Assembly: GCF_014839805.1 (NCBI RefSeq)
Contig: NC_051139.1
Span: 3,658,001 to 3,722,000, forward strand
DNA from: Manduca sexta
Lineage: Eukaryota; Arthropoda; Insecta; Lepidoptera; Sphingidae
Length of the DNA stretch: 64,000 bases
Direction of reading: 5' to 3'
The translations under genes and the position numbers were made by a program. The notes beneath the pieces are model-generated. The model saw only the letters and a program-made list of their open reading frames with translations, was not told the DNA's origin and did no database searches. Positions 44,081 through 55,190 of the stretch are shown here, in pieces; the stretch's first letter is position 1, and every line of letters begins with the position of its first letter.

Positions 44081-44545
44081 AACCAGATTCTGTTAGAAAA
44101 AACATTGTTGACCTTACTGCCAAGAAGATAAGCTTCACAATAAAACTGCTATGAAGTACACATACTAGAAGCATAGTATATTGTTACTTCCTACAAGTTC
44201 CTCATAAAATATTACACGTAGCGTAGGCCCGTCGCGCCTATTTGTTATATTTACGAGATGCTCTCGCGCTTCTCCGCGACAACTTAGCCTTTGTTTTTTT
44301 TATGGTTACATAATAAGGTTTCGCGCTGTTACCACTTTGTTGTTTATGAGTTAGGTTTGAGCAAATCGGTAGCTTGAATATCGCGATTGCCCGTAAACAG
44401 TTACACTGCCTAGAATATAGAATTTTACCACGCTTTTGTATTTTTTCCGCGGAGAGAGTGTATTACTTACTACTACCGTCTTGGTAGTTATGTTGGAACT
44501 ATCAATTTTGGAGCGCAATGTGAAACATGCTTGTAGGCAAGCACC
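44081..44545. other. No feature recognised
   Basis: The 80-codon minus frame at 44351-44593 partly overlaps the following repeat and is not convincing. Confidence 0.35.
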
Positions 44546-44808
44546 TACTGGTGGTAGGTCTATTTCTGCCGCCAAGTAGCAGTGTGTAGTCACTGTTGTG
44601 TTCCGATTTGAAGGACATTATAGCCGTGTAACTACTGGACATAATAAGACTTAACATCTCATGTCTCATGTCGGTGAGATGGATGGCGAGTGCAGTGGAA
44701 TACCAAACAATACTTAATAATGCTGGATAGTGTTTCTACTATTTATGAGCGGTCGTATCGTTAACCATCAGGCGAAAGGCAAGCTCGTATCGTCATTCAC
44801 AAAAAAAG
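44546..44808 (+). repeat. Family A repeat, plus copy with internal deletion
   Basis: Starts TACTGGTGGTAGGTC and joins directly to TATTTCTGCCGCCAAGTAGC, so the usual ~40 bp with the CTCACATGTGAG block is missing. Then ACTACTGGACATAATAAGAC, CCATCAGGCGAAAGGC and an A-rich tail. Confidence 0.75.
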
Positions 44809-45355
44809 GCAAACAACCAGGTAATTACTGAAATGAGTCCGTAAAAGTCTATACATACTACAACAGAATACAAATAAAAACACCAGAGTATAGCTCTTCG
44901 AAGCTGATCTGGATAGTTGACTATATAGCGACCGCAACCGCCTCAAACCAAACCCTTACTAAAGCAGTAAGCGATTTTCTAATTTCGAACCCATAACCTC
45001 TCATTTAGCCAGTTCTCAATGCACCACCATTTTTCCTTGTTTCGTTTCCGTACGACATATAATCAACTTCTGTCAATTTATGTTGTTATAATAAAAAAAA
45101 ATGTAAATGTGCCTCTGGGCCGTTATTTCCGTTAATTAGATAACGCTGTTAAAAATACTCATTACTGAATAAAAATAAATGTACCTATAAATTACATACA
45201 AGAGCGTGAGGTAATTTAATAATTTTCTTACACTAAATACATACTCGAGCACCACTCGTAAAATATACAAACACAACAGCTTATTAAATTATTATTTACA
45301 GCTCGTCAAAGTAAATTATTACGTGAGGGGTGTTTGATTTCATATAATAAGGGCG
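44809..45355. other. AT-rich spacer
   Basis: Nothing recognised. Confidence 0.4.
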
Positions 45356-46225
45356 CGTTCAGACTGAGAAAACGTGAAATGGAATATTTGATTACGTTTT
45401 CGTAGTAATCAAAACGCGCGTCACGCACTACTGAGCATTTAAATTCGAACATACCCGCGAATTTATACTTAAACTAGCTTTTTCCCGCGGCTCCGCCCGC
45501 ATTATAAAGTTTTTCGGGCTAAAGTTTTCCGTTATAAAAGTCACGCTATATATTTTCCCGGGAGCTTATGTCCTTCCCAGGGTCTCAAACTGCCTCCATA
45601 CCAAATTTCATCTTAATACGTTGGGTAGTTTGATTGGTAGAGGAACGCTCCCGTCATAACATCATTGTTGCATAACTTTAACCGTTTACGCAGTGCACGC
45701 AACGGAAGCTCTCAAAACTAATAAATTTTCCCCGTTTTTGCAACATGTTTCATTACTGCCCCGCTCCTATTGGTCATAGCGTGATGATATATAGCCTATA
45801 GCAGTCTACGAACAAAGGGCTATCCAACACAAAAATATTTTTTCAGTTCAAACCGGTAGTTCCTGAGATTAGCCATTACTGCTCCGCTCTTATTGGTCAT
45901 AGCATGATGATATATAGCCTATAGCACTCCAGAAATAAAGGGCTATCCAACACAAAAAGATTTTTTCAGTTTGACCCGGTAGTTCCTGAGATTAGCGCGT
46001 TCAAAGAAACAAACCATCAAACTCTTCAGCTTTATATAATAGTATAGATTCGCGAACGAATCTATTGTCATTTCTTTATTCCAGTAGTCGCAATTATGCT
46101 CCTAATTCGTTTTCACGCGCGATCATGTTCTTTTATGCCATTGTAGCAACTTTCTTCCATTATGTCTGTTTTAAAATCGAAGGGCGCACGACGATCGCTG
46201 TATGCGCACGTGTCCACACTAAGCG
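45356..46225. mobile_element. MITE candidate split by a family H insertion
   Basis: The left part starts GGGCGCGTTCAGACTGAG and includes TTGATTAC/GTAATCAA halves. The right part ends GTGTCCACACTAAGCG, roughly the complement of the left start, and TTCGTTTTCACGCG mirrors GAGAAAACGTGAAAT. Family H occupies 45470-46047 between them. Exact termini are unclear. Confidence 0.3.
45470..46047 (-). repeat. Family H full-length copy with internal 123-bp tandem duplication
   Basis: Ends are ACTAGCTTTTTCCCGCGGC (left) and TCTTCAGCTTTATATAATAG then TATAGAT (right). Two 123-bp units, 45751-45873 and 45874-45996, each run from CATTACTGC to GAGATTAGC and are about 90% identical by hand count. There is no ORF. 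Orientation is given relative to the copy at 54012. Confidence 0.75.
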
Positions 46226-46844
46226 AATTAGTAACAAGTTAGATTACTGCATGGAATAACGACAATTTTGTTTAAAGTGTTTTATTTCACCAATCTGAAC
46301 ACGGTATATGTTTATGCCTGGCAATTTTAGTATTAACACATCACTCGCGCGTAAATCAGCGAGATGCGGTTTATATTCTCAAGAATTTACTCCAAGCACA
46401 AGGTTTACTGTGTAATCCAGGATATTAACTATATCCTTATTCAGGCTGCGCAGTTCATGCGATAATACAATTTTGTTGACAAAATAGGTAAACATTTTTA
46501 TAGATACAATTTTTGTGGTACTTTTTATATACGAAATTAGTTTACCGAACTTTGTTGATTTAGTACAGATATGTCTTAGAATATAGATTACTTTCATCAA
46601 GAGTAAACGCTGTTTCCAGACAAAGGAGAATTAGATTCATTGGCGTAAAGTATTATAGCGGTTTCTGTCCGTTCAGTTAATAAATCGGGAAATCACTAAC
46701 AATGAAGATAGGAACTTGGTTGGGTTCTTAACTTTTAGCAGGTAGTCTTTTTAGTCAATAAAGGCACGATTAAAATAAGAAACCAGTACATTTCCTGCAC
46801 TCTGAGTGAGATCTATTGGAATAAACACTTAACCAATACACACA
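46226..46844. other. AT-rich spacer
   Basis: Nothing recognised; the 73-codon minus frame at 46379-46600 lacks a domain. Confidence 0.35.
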
Positions 46845-47050
46845 CACATACACACTCATCCCCAAAGCGGTAGACAGAGGTGTAACTGTATTCCGTCACA
46901 TGATGTGATAGGGCTAGTCTATCGCCACATCGGGCACAAATTCCAGACTCCGCACTAAGTAGAAAAATCCAAAATCACTTCGCCCGACCCTAGGACCGAA
47001 CGCGAGACTTCAGCACTGCAGTTGCACCATGATAATACACCTCCGAGACA
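46845..47050 (-). repeat. Family D SINE, near full-length minus copy
   Basis: Has CACATGATGTGATAGGGC, CACATCGGGCACAAATTCC, and the promoter end AGGACCGAACGCGAGACTTC and CACTGCAGTTGCACCATG. The plus-strand GACCGAACGCGAG is the complement of a decayed B box. A CACACACATACACAC run marks the left edge. Confidence 0.7.
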
Positions 47051-47590
47051 GTTTGTAAAAGCAATGTACTCCCTAAAGTTGCCGTACTGAGCGAAATTGC
47101 CGCGCTCTAAACTGTTACGAGCGATCTATCGGCGCATTCAGGCGGGGCGTTTCACCGCTCGCGCTACATGTTCGCGAATAGCTCACTTCGGGAACAGTAA
47201 AACTCAAATATTGCTTGTTTACATCCCCTATGAATTTTTAAGGCAATTCCGAAGAAATATAGCCGTCTGATGTACGTTTACATTGTTTCGTTTTAAATTC
47301 TAGTTTTTGTGGAAATATTTTAAGGTCTCATTTTTCTTTTTTACAAAGATTGGATATCTCCTTTCAAATTACTTCGATAAATAATTTAGCTTATCTATAT
47401 AGAATGTCGAAGTGTTTTCGTGTTATTTTACATCTTACAATAAGAAGAAAACACCTCGTATCTTTAGTGGTAAAATTATAAATATAAATTAATATTTTTA
47501 ACTCGGCGACGAAACATATTATTGGTAAGTACCATCTATGAACATTAAAATTAACAAAGAAATACTAAACTCGTGGTTCATCTATAAAAA
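47051..47590. other. GC patch then AT-rich
   Basis: About 47055-47200 is GC-richer (GAGCGATCTATCGGCGC, then GGCGGGGCGTTTCACCGC) and possibly regulatory. The rest is AT-rich. Confidence 0.25.
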
Positions 47591-47593
47591 AAG

Positions 47594-48010
47594 ATGGAAT
47601 GTTACAATTTTAAGACTTCACACAATAAAACACAACAGCAACGGAGCAAAGCTATTCCTTTCCGAGGTTTTAGTTCAGACAGCGATAAGCCACGCAAAAC
47701 CGACTCATTCCAATACATGCTACGGCAAAAGTACATTACATGGGTTATGTACGGATACACGTCATCAACCACAAAAACCAGGACGATAAAAACTGCCAAT
47801 CGCGTGTGTTCGCGATGTCTTTATAAACGTGGATGTAAATCGCTAGGTCCTAGTGTGGTGGGACATGCAAGCTGCCGTGCCCGACGCCCGTATCCTCATT
47901 ACCCTGGCCTCATCAAATCGTCAGCTGCGAATGTGTGGCGTGAACCGATCATATTCACACGAGTAAAGTCGTGTTATGAATTGAATGCAGTAGTCATAAA
48001 GTTGAAGTAA
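47594..48010 (+). CDS. Orphan 138-codon frame, coding status doubtful
   Basis: One of the longest uninterrupted plus frames outside the transposon and the assembly gap. The predicted product is basic, with a small cysteine group (VCSRCLYKRGC, residues ~91-101) and no signal peptide or membrane segment that I can see. A different plus frame (47538-47789) and a minus frame (47602-47799) overlap it, as expected for a stop-poor stretch. The second half lies in GC-richer DNA, which lengthens chance frames. I recognise no family. A host exon or decayed element ORF remains possible, but chance is more likely. Confidence 0.12.
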   Translation: MECYNFKTSHNKTQQQRSKAIPFRGFSSDSDKPRKTDSFQYMLRQKYITWVMYGYTSSTTKTRTIKTANRVCSRCLYKRGCKSLGPSVVGHASCRARRPYPHYPGLIKSSAANVWREPIIFTRVKSCYELNAVVIKLK

Positions 48011-48465
48011 ACTTTTTGTTTGCTGATTTTATTTTTGTTTTACTACTACAAATTTAATTTAGTTATATTTTCAGGTCATATGAGGCTATTTATTGTATGT
48101 GCAAAGTAGCTATCGGGTCACCTAATTTTAAATTACATTGCGCATCAACATACACTGTTATTTTAATAGAATCATGCAAGACCCGCCGGATTTAAAATAA
48201 ATTAAATTTGATTGTTTGATATTCTAGAAATCTTCATAGTCCAAACAGAAACAGCTAAATATCATGTTGGTTATTTACAAGTCCGATTTATATCAAAATA
48301 AAATACTTACAAGCGAACGATATATATGTACCTGTTACAAGCCAATTACTCTAGAACAATTTCATCCATAATTAACAATATTACCCCATCTGAGCATTGC
48401 GTATTCCAACAATATGCACGTAAATAAAATATTAATAACAATTAGTGTACTCCGTGATACGGTAA
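48011..48465. other. AT-rich spacer
   Basis: Nothing recognised. Confidence 0.4.
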
Positions 48466-48600
48466 CACGCCGTGGCGCGCGGCGGCTACACGGTGTTTGC
48501 GAGGCGCGTGACGGGCGCGAGTCGTGCCATTTATAATATTCACCTTAATGAAGATTGTTTATTTCGTTACGGAACTCTGATGTTATTATAACAATCGAGG
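48466..48600. promoter_or_regulatory. Candidate enhancer-like island
   Basis: A GC core (CACGCCGTGGCGCGCGGCGG, GGCGCGTGACGGGCGCGAG) is followed by GTGCCATTTATAATATTCAC and CCTTAATGAAGATTGTTTAT. TGTTTAT is a fork-head-like core. No repeat recognised. Confidence 0.32.
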
Positions 48601-48954
48601 GGGATCGAGCGTGTTCTTCCACTGCGGAATGATTTATGCGTGCATTTACATGGCGAGAACGGTGTGACGTGTTAATCTTTGAAGTTTTATATAAATATTG
48701 CAATGCAAGTAGAGGTGGATCTAGTTTACTTACTGAACGTAAATCTTATTTCCATCTTTTGGCGTAATAACGGAAGATTTTACTACAATTTCTAGTTCCA
48801 TCAACTTACATCGGTATTGTGTGAAGTGTCTCCTGTTGGCATAATTTCGAAATATTTATCACAAAAAATACAAAAATAAACCTACTCAGTAACACAATAA
48901 GATATATTACATTAAAAAACCTGTTTTGGATCATAAACCAAATTACAATTGATG

Positions 48955-49145
48955 CATCATGACACGCTGCTTACAAACGCAACACATTCGCGCCATGTGA
49001 ACGCGACTTTATCACGGTATGAATTAAAGTTGATACAATTTAAGTTTACGAGAGCGCCGCGACGCTCCGCACCGCACCGCCGCGACGCGCCGATTGTGTT
49101 CAAACTTAATTAGCGTAAACTTTATGGTTTTAACAGCTTTTCACC
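48955..49145. promoter_or_regulatory. Candidate enhancer-like island
   Basis: CATTCGCGCCATGTGAACG, a GC-dense core (GAGAGCGCCGCGACGCTCCG and CGCCGCGACGCGCCG), then CAAACTTAATTAGCGTAAAC with a TAATTAG homeodomain core. Same architecture as 48466-48600, roughly 500 bp away. Confidence 0.33.
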
Positions 49146-49920
49146 TAGACTTCATTATGTGAGTGTGCTAAATCTTTTAATTACTGATTGTTGCATCTGC
49201 TGTTATTAATTAGTGCAAATAGTTTGAGTATAAAGCAACATAGAAGTGCTGTTTGTAAAGCTGACTGCGTCGTGAATATTATTAATTCTAATTTAGTAAT
49301 TAGGTAATTAATTTAATATTGGAATTCGTAGTAGTACAGCGGGTAAAAAGCCGCGAGTTTGGTACCCGCAAATATTAATGCATTAATATTATTGTGGATC
49401 TGGGTTTCTGGGACTGTAAGACTGCTGACCACATCCACACACTCCACACACACCTCCAGGTGATATTGTGTGAGTGTATCGATAAGAGAATATGGCAAGA
49501 AGACCATTCCTTGCTTTGTCGCAACCTATCACGTGCTCCTTAATACCGACATGGTTGCGTATGATATGGACGATCTTCAAATGTAGGGAAAACTTCGAGT
49601 TATAACAACTTTACCCAATATTATGTAGCATCTCACTTATAAACACAAAAATAAAACATGACAGCATTAAAATAGCCCATAATATGACCCATACATAAGT
49701 ATAGCGAGTGGGGTGGAGCGTGGTTGGGTCTTATGGCAGAACTTTCTAGTCAAAATCTTTAAGATTGAAATAATAACTCTTTACGATAAGAAATAGGTTT
49801 GCTGTAATTTTAATTAAAATTTCTTTGTAATTAAGCAAACGGTCGAAATAAATAAAAATATGGAAGTAGTAAATATGTCGTAAAAATAACTTTGCGGTGC
49901 GATATTGTCGCAGACTAAAC
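49146..49920. other. AT-rich; 20-bp perfect palindrome at 49371
   Basis: AATATTAATGCATTAATATT at 49371-49390 is a perfect palindrome built on TAATGCATTA. CACA/TGTG-rich sequence lies at 49430-49475. Overlapping 63-64-codon minus frames are not convincing. Confidence 0.4.
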
Positions 49921-49924
49921 TCAT

Positions 49925-50050
49925 TTAAATTCCTGTACAACGCGGGCTCGGTGCGTTTAAATTTTAACGTGTGCCATTAACTGTACAAAGTTTTATCATT
50001 GCTTAATAAAACCTGTTTGTTGTTTGATTAAAAATAGCGGTCATAATGTA
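49925..50050. promoter_or_regulatory. Candidate enhancer-like island
   Basis: GGGCTCGGTGCGTTTAAATT, GTGCCATTAACTGTACAAAG, TTTATCATTGCTTAATAAAA and GTTTGATTAAAAATAGCGG. Contains ACAAAG (TCF/Sox-like) and homeodomain-like TAAT cores. Motif-based only. Confidence 0.27.
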
Positions 50051-50925
50051 GGGTCGGGCTGAGATAAGCAAAACGTTCGACTAATCCGTTCGACTAAATT
50101 TATATCGAGTCAAAATAATCGTAATGTCATATATAATCCTCTTGTGCTATCAATGTTCCTATTTAAGAATTTGAAGTTATGACCCATCTTTTCTTTATAT
50201 TTAAATCAAATGTTACTTTTGAAGAGGTTGGAATCTACTATATTAAATAGTACTAGGTATCAAAATATTAACTTGTAAATAAAAATATAAATGACTGCAA
50301 CGCTCGGACTATATTACGTGCCAGGCAAATTTTCGCTACAATTATTACTACTGAGATATTCAACGCACGCGCATTTTACCGATAGTGTTTACGCACTCTG
50401 ACTGGCTAAGCGCGCATGTCCCGTCATCGGGAGCCAATGGCAAGGTATTCCCGAATAAACCCGAAATTCAAATCGAAGTTTACGACCGAAGGCTACGACC
50501 GTTACTAAATTTATTTTTATTAATTACCATTTCGTAAACAAAGGCGGACTTAATACCATAGGCATTCTTTCTCTATCAACCTTTTACTGCACATTAAGTC
50601 ATGCTAGTCATGCTATAAACTTGATTATATACGCCCTAGAGATAAATAAGGTAGATTGATAGTAACCGCTGTAACAACTTGGTCCGTCACCAGTACGCGA
50701 CACAGAGCTCCCATTCCGTGGGATTGCTAATTAAGCCGTGGTCGTCTCAGCCTCCACACTACAACAGTGGGATTTGGTGGGATTTACTTAATCGCACATC
50801 TGAGATGCGGCGTCAGGCGTGGTCGCGTCGGATGGAGGGATAAAATCTGAAGCTGGTCTTATTATATTAATATAAGAGAAGCTTGTGAGACAATGAAGTA
50901 AAATGCGATAAAATTATAATATTAC
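50051..50925. other. No gene recognised
   Basis: Mixed AT-rich sequence. A GC-richer stretch around 50690-50835 (CCGTGGTCGTCTCAGCCTCC, GGCGTCAGGCGTGGTCGCGTCG) was not recognised; it may belong to a repeat. Confidence 0.3.
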
Positions 50926-50929
50926 TAGC

Positions 50930-51424
50930 TTCCGCCCGCAGCTTCGCCCGCGTGGATTTCGGGTTTCATAAATGGAGAAGGTGCTCAATTTGTCGGGATG
51001 TTTTTTTAATTTATGGTGGTATGCAGGTGGTCCGATTGTCTGGTCAGGGTCTGATGATGGGATCCTGGTGAAATCGAAGGAACTTTTAACCATTAAGGTT
51101 GCACACGAAATGACGGAAGCTTAAAAAATGGAGTAACTTCTCCCGTTTTCCCAACATTTTCCATCACTGCTATGCTCCTATTAATTGTAGCGTGATGAAA
51201 AGTATACTATAACCAGCTCAGGAGTATGAAAAATAATTGTACCAAGTTAAGTTAAAATCCGTCGAGTAGTTTTTGTTTCTATAACGGTTATACAGACAGA
51301 CAGACAAAAATTTTACTAATTGCATTTTTGGCATCAGTATCGATCCCTAATCACCCCCAGTTATTTTTGAAATATATTTCATGTACAGAATTGACCTCTC
51401 TACAGATTTATTATAAGTATAGAT
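50930..51424. repeat. Family H-related repeat (CTAGCTTCCGCCCGCAGC type)
   Basis: Begins ACTAGCTTCCGCCCGCAGC, TTCGCCCGCGTGGATTTCG, continues with AATCCGTCGAGTAGTTTTTG and CAGACAGACAGACAAAAATT, and ends with TTATTATAAGTATAGAT. Termini resemble family H but the interior differs. Confidence 0.6.
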
Positions 51425-51704
51425 ATGCAAAAGTAGCTCAAAAATTGTCCATAACGAAAACATGCATTTTAAAGTAAAACAAAAGAAATAATATCGTGAA
51501 GCCAACCAAATAACTAATGATATATTAAATTTTGTGACTGTTCAATTTAGTCGGGTCCGCGATATCACTTTTGTTGAGTTTCAGAACGCGACATTACATT
51601 ATTATATTCTGTGCTCCAACGCACACTGCTTTGATGTTAGGAACACACCTACATTGCTTAGACAACAGTGAACTTTATACAATAGCAATAAAGCTCAAAT
51701 TGAC

Positions 51705-51913
51705 TCTACGTATTAGTTAGAAAACGTTTGTATGGGAAATAGAAAAATGCTGTTTTGAGGATTTTCCCGGCAATTATTCGAATTTTTCTCACCTTTTAAA
51801 CCTTCCCTAGACCTCCACGAATAATTCAAGACCAAGATAAGATAAATCCGTTCAGCCGTTCTCGAGTTTTAGCGAGACTAACGAACAGCAATTCATTTTT
51901 ATATATATAGATT
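51705..51913 (+). repeat. H-class repeat, 5'-truncated
   Basis: Recognised by CCGTTCAGCCGTTCTCGAGT, TTTAGCGAGACTAACGAACA and the ending TTTTTATATATATAGAT, a common lepidopteran repeat 3' end. It starts 280 bp after the previous element. Confidence 0.6.
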
Positions 51914-52199
51914 TGGAAATTCTGTAACGCTTACGAATATATTTTAGGATAGCAGAAGTGTGTTAATATCGTATTACTCTAATATAGGCATATTTTTATA
52001 GGAATTATTGTATAAAATAAACACACAACAAACACTTTTAAATTAATTGAAGTAACCGTATATTTAATTAATATGTATTTAAATAAAATATTACAATTGC
52101 AATAATAAAAATCTACTTACCAACGCTACCAACAACTGTTGTTCTAAAATGAAAACCTGTAAATGTATAATACTTTACGGAATATTGTAGGGTAACACA
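51914..52199. other. AT-rich spacer
   Basis: Nothing recognised. Confidence 0.4.
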
Positions 52200-52420
52200 A
52201 ATGATTCCCTGTGGGATTCACAGGAACAATTTAATACGGGAGTCGGTGTAATCCTGTAACTCATTTGGGTCACAGTGCAGCCAGCGACACGTCCTGCGAG
52301 AGATGCACTCATTGTTCATTCTTACTTTGCGGCATTCCTGTCGGGATCAGGGGGATTGGGAACAAACAGCGAATGTTTAATGCATTAATTTATTTATATT
52401 CGGTCGTTCGGATGTTTTAG
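52200..52420. promoter_or_regulatory. Candidate enhancer-like island
   Basis: CAGTGCAGCCAGCGACACG, CACTCATTGTTCATTCTTAC (ATTGTTC is Sox-like), GGGATCAGGGGGATTGGG, AACAAACAGCGAATG and the palindrome TTAATGCATTAA (52377-52388). The first 60 bp also hold CCTGTGGGATTCACAGG, a short inverted repeat. Confidence 0.33.
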
Positions 52421-52938
52421 TTGCGCATATTTATTGTTGTACAAATGTATTTTAGATGTTCTATTTTTTATAACACAAGCGTACTTAGACCACGAAATGA
52501 GTATGGGCGCGATTCGTGTTCCGAAAAATAGGGAAAAAAATAAACGTAAAAAATTACGATAAAATCCGAAATTTCGTATTATATTTTAACGCAAGAAAGT
52601 ATTCAAGATCCCGGTCAAAAGTGTAGCAGCGATTTTATAAAATTATAATTTTGAATCGATTATAATCGACAATAGAATCAATAATCGACGTAGCATTAAG
52701 GCAGCTAGCTAGCTCTCTTTCTTAGTATGACATAAAATCCATCAATACAAGCTACTGTAAATATGCCCGATGCACTACAGTACCTCCGCAAGCATGGTAG
52801 CATAAGTATAGTATAAAACCTTACCTTTATAATAATAACGAATTTTTAAACCTAATAAGAATGTTGAAAGATGTTACACAGATCTTTGGAGACACAAAGT
52901 TATTGCGTTACATTAATATAATAATAAATAAAAATAAA
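52421..52938. other. AT-rich; CTAGCTAGCTAGCT-type short run
   Basis: A short GCTAGCTAGCTC run near 52702 and AATCGATTATAATCGA-type words near 52655 were noted. Nothing else. Confidence 0.3.
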
Positions 52939-53199
52939 ATCAGCCCTGTATTATATTCCACGGCTGGTCATGGGCATTCTCTATTACCTACTGAGAGGGA
53001 TTAGGCCTTAGTTAACTACGAATTCCTATGGAGAACTTCTCATACAGGTTTCCTCACGAAATATTCCTTCACCGTTGAGGTAAGCGACAGTTCGCAAAGA
53101 ATACACTCATAATTTTCGAAAAGTCAAAGGTGCTCGAGGGTTCTGAACCTACGGACATTCATCTCGGCAGTCCGTTCCACTCCCAACTAGGCTATCGCC
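52939..53199 (-). repeat. tRNA-derived SINE, family C, minus copy
   Basis: Runs from the ATCAGCCCTGTATTATATTC tail to the CCCAACTAGGCTATCGCCA head on the plus strand. The TGCGGATTGGTAGAC segment of the body is deleted. Confidence 0.8.
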
Positions 53200-53625
53200 A
53201 TTTGCTATACCAATAAATGACTACAATCTGAACTAGCGTTGTTTATGCATTGTTCTAGCCCAACACTAGCACAATGGTGTTCCATTTCTTATATCATTAC
53301 AACCGTTACTTAAAAGCAGTTCAGATACATCCAATTTACCCAAGTTACTGTTACAATTTACCCAAGCTCTTACAACTAAATTATGAAAGAACATAACAAC
53401 GTTTATTTCTTAAATTTCCTCTTCGCTCCGTTCAGAATGAAGGAAGTCGCTTAAATTGGGGAAGGCGAAGTTGGACTGATTCTATTGAATGGAATTGGTG
53501 TAGTTACGGAGTCACTTCTATACCGTTATGTCTATAGAAAGTTATGAAAGGTTAAATACTAAAAGAGTTGAATAGGGTTATAATATAGAGTTTAATAATG
53601 ATGTGCTTGTATTGTTTATGCAGAA
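53200..53625. other. AT-rich spacer between two opposed SINEs
   Basis: Nothing recognised. The flanking family C copies face away in opposite orientations. Confidence 0.4.
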
Positions 53626-53882
53626 AGGGACTGCTGAGACGAATATCCGCAGGTTCAAAATATAAGGGCAGGCACCTCAAATTTTTATTGTGAATTATCG
53701 CTTGCTTCCACAGGGAAGGAAAACATCATGAGAGATCCTACATACCTGAGAAATTCTCCAAGCATTTTGGAGTATGTAAAGTCTGCTAATCCACACTAGC
53801 CCAACGTGGTGGACTAAAACCTAATCCCTCTCCATAGTAGAGGGGGCCCGTGCTCAGCTGTGGGATAATTCAGGACTGATAT
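53626..53882 (+). repeat. tRNA-derived SINE, family C, plus copy lacking A box
   Basis: Starts inside the head at GGGACTGCTGAGACGAATAT, has CCGCAGGTTCAAAAT (B box) and ends in CAGGACTGATATTATTATTA. Confidence 0.75.
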
Positions 53883-54011
53883 TATTATTATAACTGAAAA
53901 ACTACTGACGTCTAAACTGTGTTAATGTGTCGTTTCCAGCTGTTCGTAAAGATTGTAATGTGTGTGATACATTCCCGATAATTTGTACTGTACTTAATAT
54001 TCAATACTAAT

Positions 54012-54523
54012 CTATTCTATTATATAAAGCTGAAGAGTTTGTTTGTTTGTTTGCGGAGCGGAGCAGTAATGGCTAATCTCAGGAACTACCGGTTCAAACT
54101 GAAAAATTCTTTTTACGTTGGATAGCCCTTTGTTTGTGGAGTGCTCAAAGTTATATATCATCACGCTATCACCAATAGGAGCGGAGCAGTAATGAAACAT
54201 GTTGCAAAAACGGGGAAAATTATGAGTTTTGAGAGCTTCCGTTGCCTGCGCTGCGTAAACGGTTAAAGTTATGCAACAATGATGTATGACGGGATTGTTT
54301 CACTTAAAAGTTCTAAAAATATATTATAAAACAAAGCCCCCGCTGCATCTGTCTGCCTGAACGTGTTAAACTCAAAACTACCCAACGTATTAAGATGAAA
54401 TTTGGTATGGAGACAGTTTGAGACCCTAGGAAGAACATAGGCTCCCGGAAACTACAACTTTTATAACGGAAAACTTTAGCCTGAAAAACTTACGCGGGCG
54501 GAGCTGCGGGCAAAAGCTAGTAT
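54012..54523 (+). repeat. Family H full-length copy
   Basis: Ends are TATTATATAAAGCTGAAGAG (left) and GGGCAAAAGCTAGTAT (right), the inverse of 45470-46047. The junction sequence GAGCAGTAATGGCTAATCTC near the left end is the reverse complement of the boundary between the two 123-bp units of the other copy, so this copy descends from the duplicated form. The 62-codon minus frame is a shadow. Confidence 0.75.
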
Positions 54524-54539
54524 ATCATAAAACTGGAGT

Positions 54540-54665
54540 TGTGTTTATTAGAACGCACTAATCTCAGGTACTATTAAACCAATTTTGAAATTCACTAATA
54601 GAAAACTACATTACTTTTGAATGCTATAGGCTACTTTTTAACCCTGGAAAATATTAATCCCGGAA
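54540..54665 (+). repeat. Partial H-class repeat
   Basis: GAACGCACTAATCTCAGGTA, CTATTAAACCAATTTTGAAA and GAATGCTATAGGCTACTTTT follow the order of this repeat class. It directly follows the full-length copy. Confidence 0.45.
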
Positions 54666-55190
54666 ATGTAATGAAACATTTCTTACGAACATTAATTTTG
54701 TGCACATACATAGTCGTACACGTACATAGTCCACTTTTCACCGAAACAAGACACCGCACCACTAAAACTATATTTTACTAATAATTTACAAGTAATACTA
54801 TAGATGAAGACTGTAAACATTATAAAAATAAATTATCAATTCTAAACTAGTACAAGATCCTCGACTAACCGTAAAACTGCTATACTGTTACGTATTACAA
54901 ACAAATAAAACCAATAAAAACCAAATTCATATTTATGAAGCAAAACTCCGCTCTCGGAAAATAAAATTTAACAGCAAATAGGTAAGCTCCAAGATTATTC
55001 CGTTTTTTGCGTTTTATCTTTATTAAAATTATACGGCAGCGATTCAAATACTATTCTACGCACGATTTGGTGGAAATAAAGGTGCATTCACACGTCGACG
55101 GGTTAGGGGTTCTCTAATTGAATACGTTATGTGTTTACATTCGCACTCGGCCCCTCACGGCCCTCAGAGGAGCCGTGCTCGTTTCTAGTA
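54666..55190. other. AT-rich, with a GC patch at ~55085-55190
   Basis: The patch has CACACGTCGACGGGTTAGG, GTGTTTACATTCGCACTCGG and CCCTCACGGCCCTCAGAGG. Possibly regulatory; no ORF. Confidence 0.25.

Noticed and set aside
46830..46860. CACACACATACACAC run as a microsatellite of interest
   Set aside because: Short and imperfect; ordinary border sequence of a family D SINE.
791..53882. tRNA-like A and B boxes at many sites
   Set aside because: All belong to repeated SINEs of families C and D; none can be shown to form a full cloverleaf, so no tRNA gene is called.
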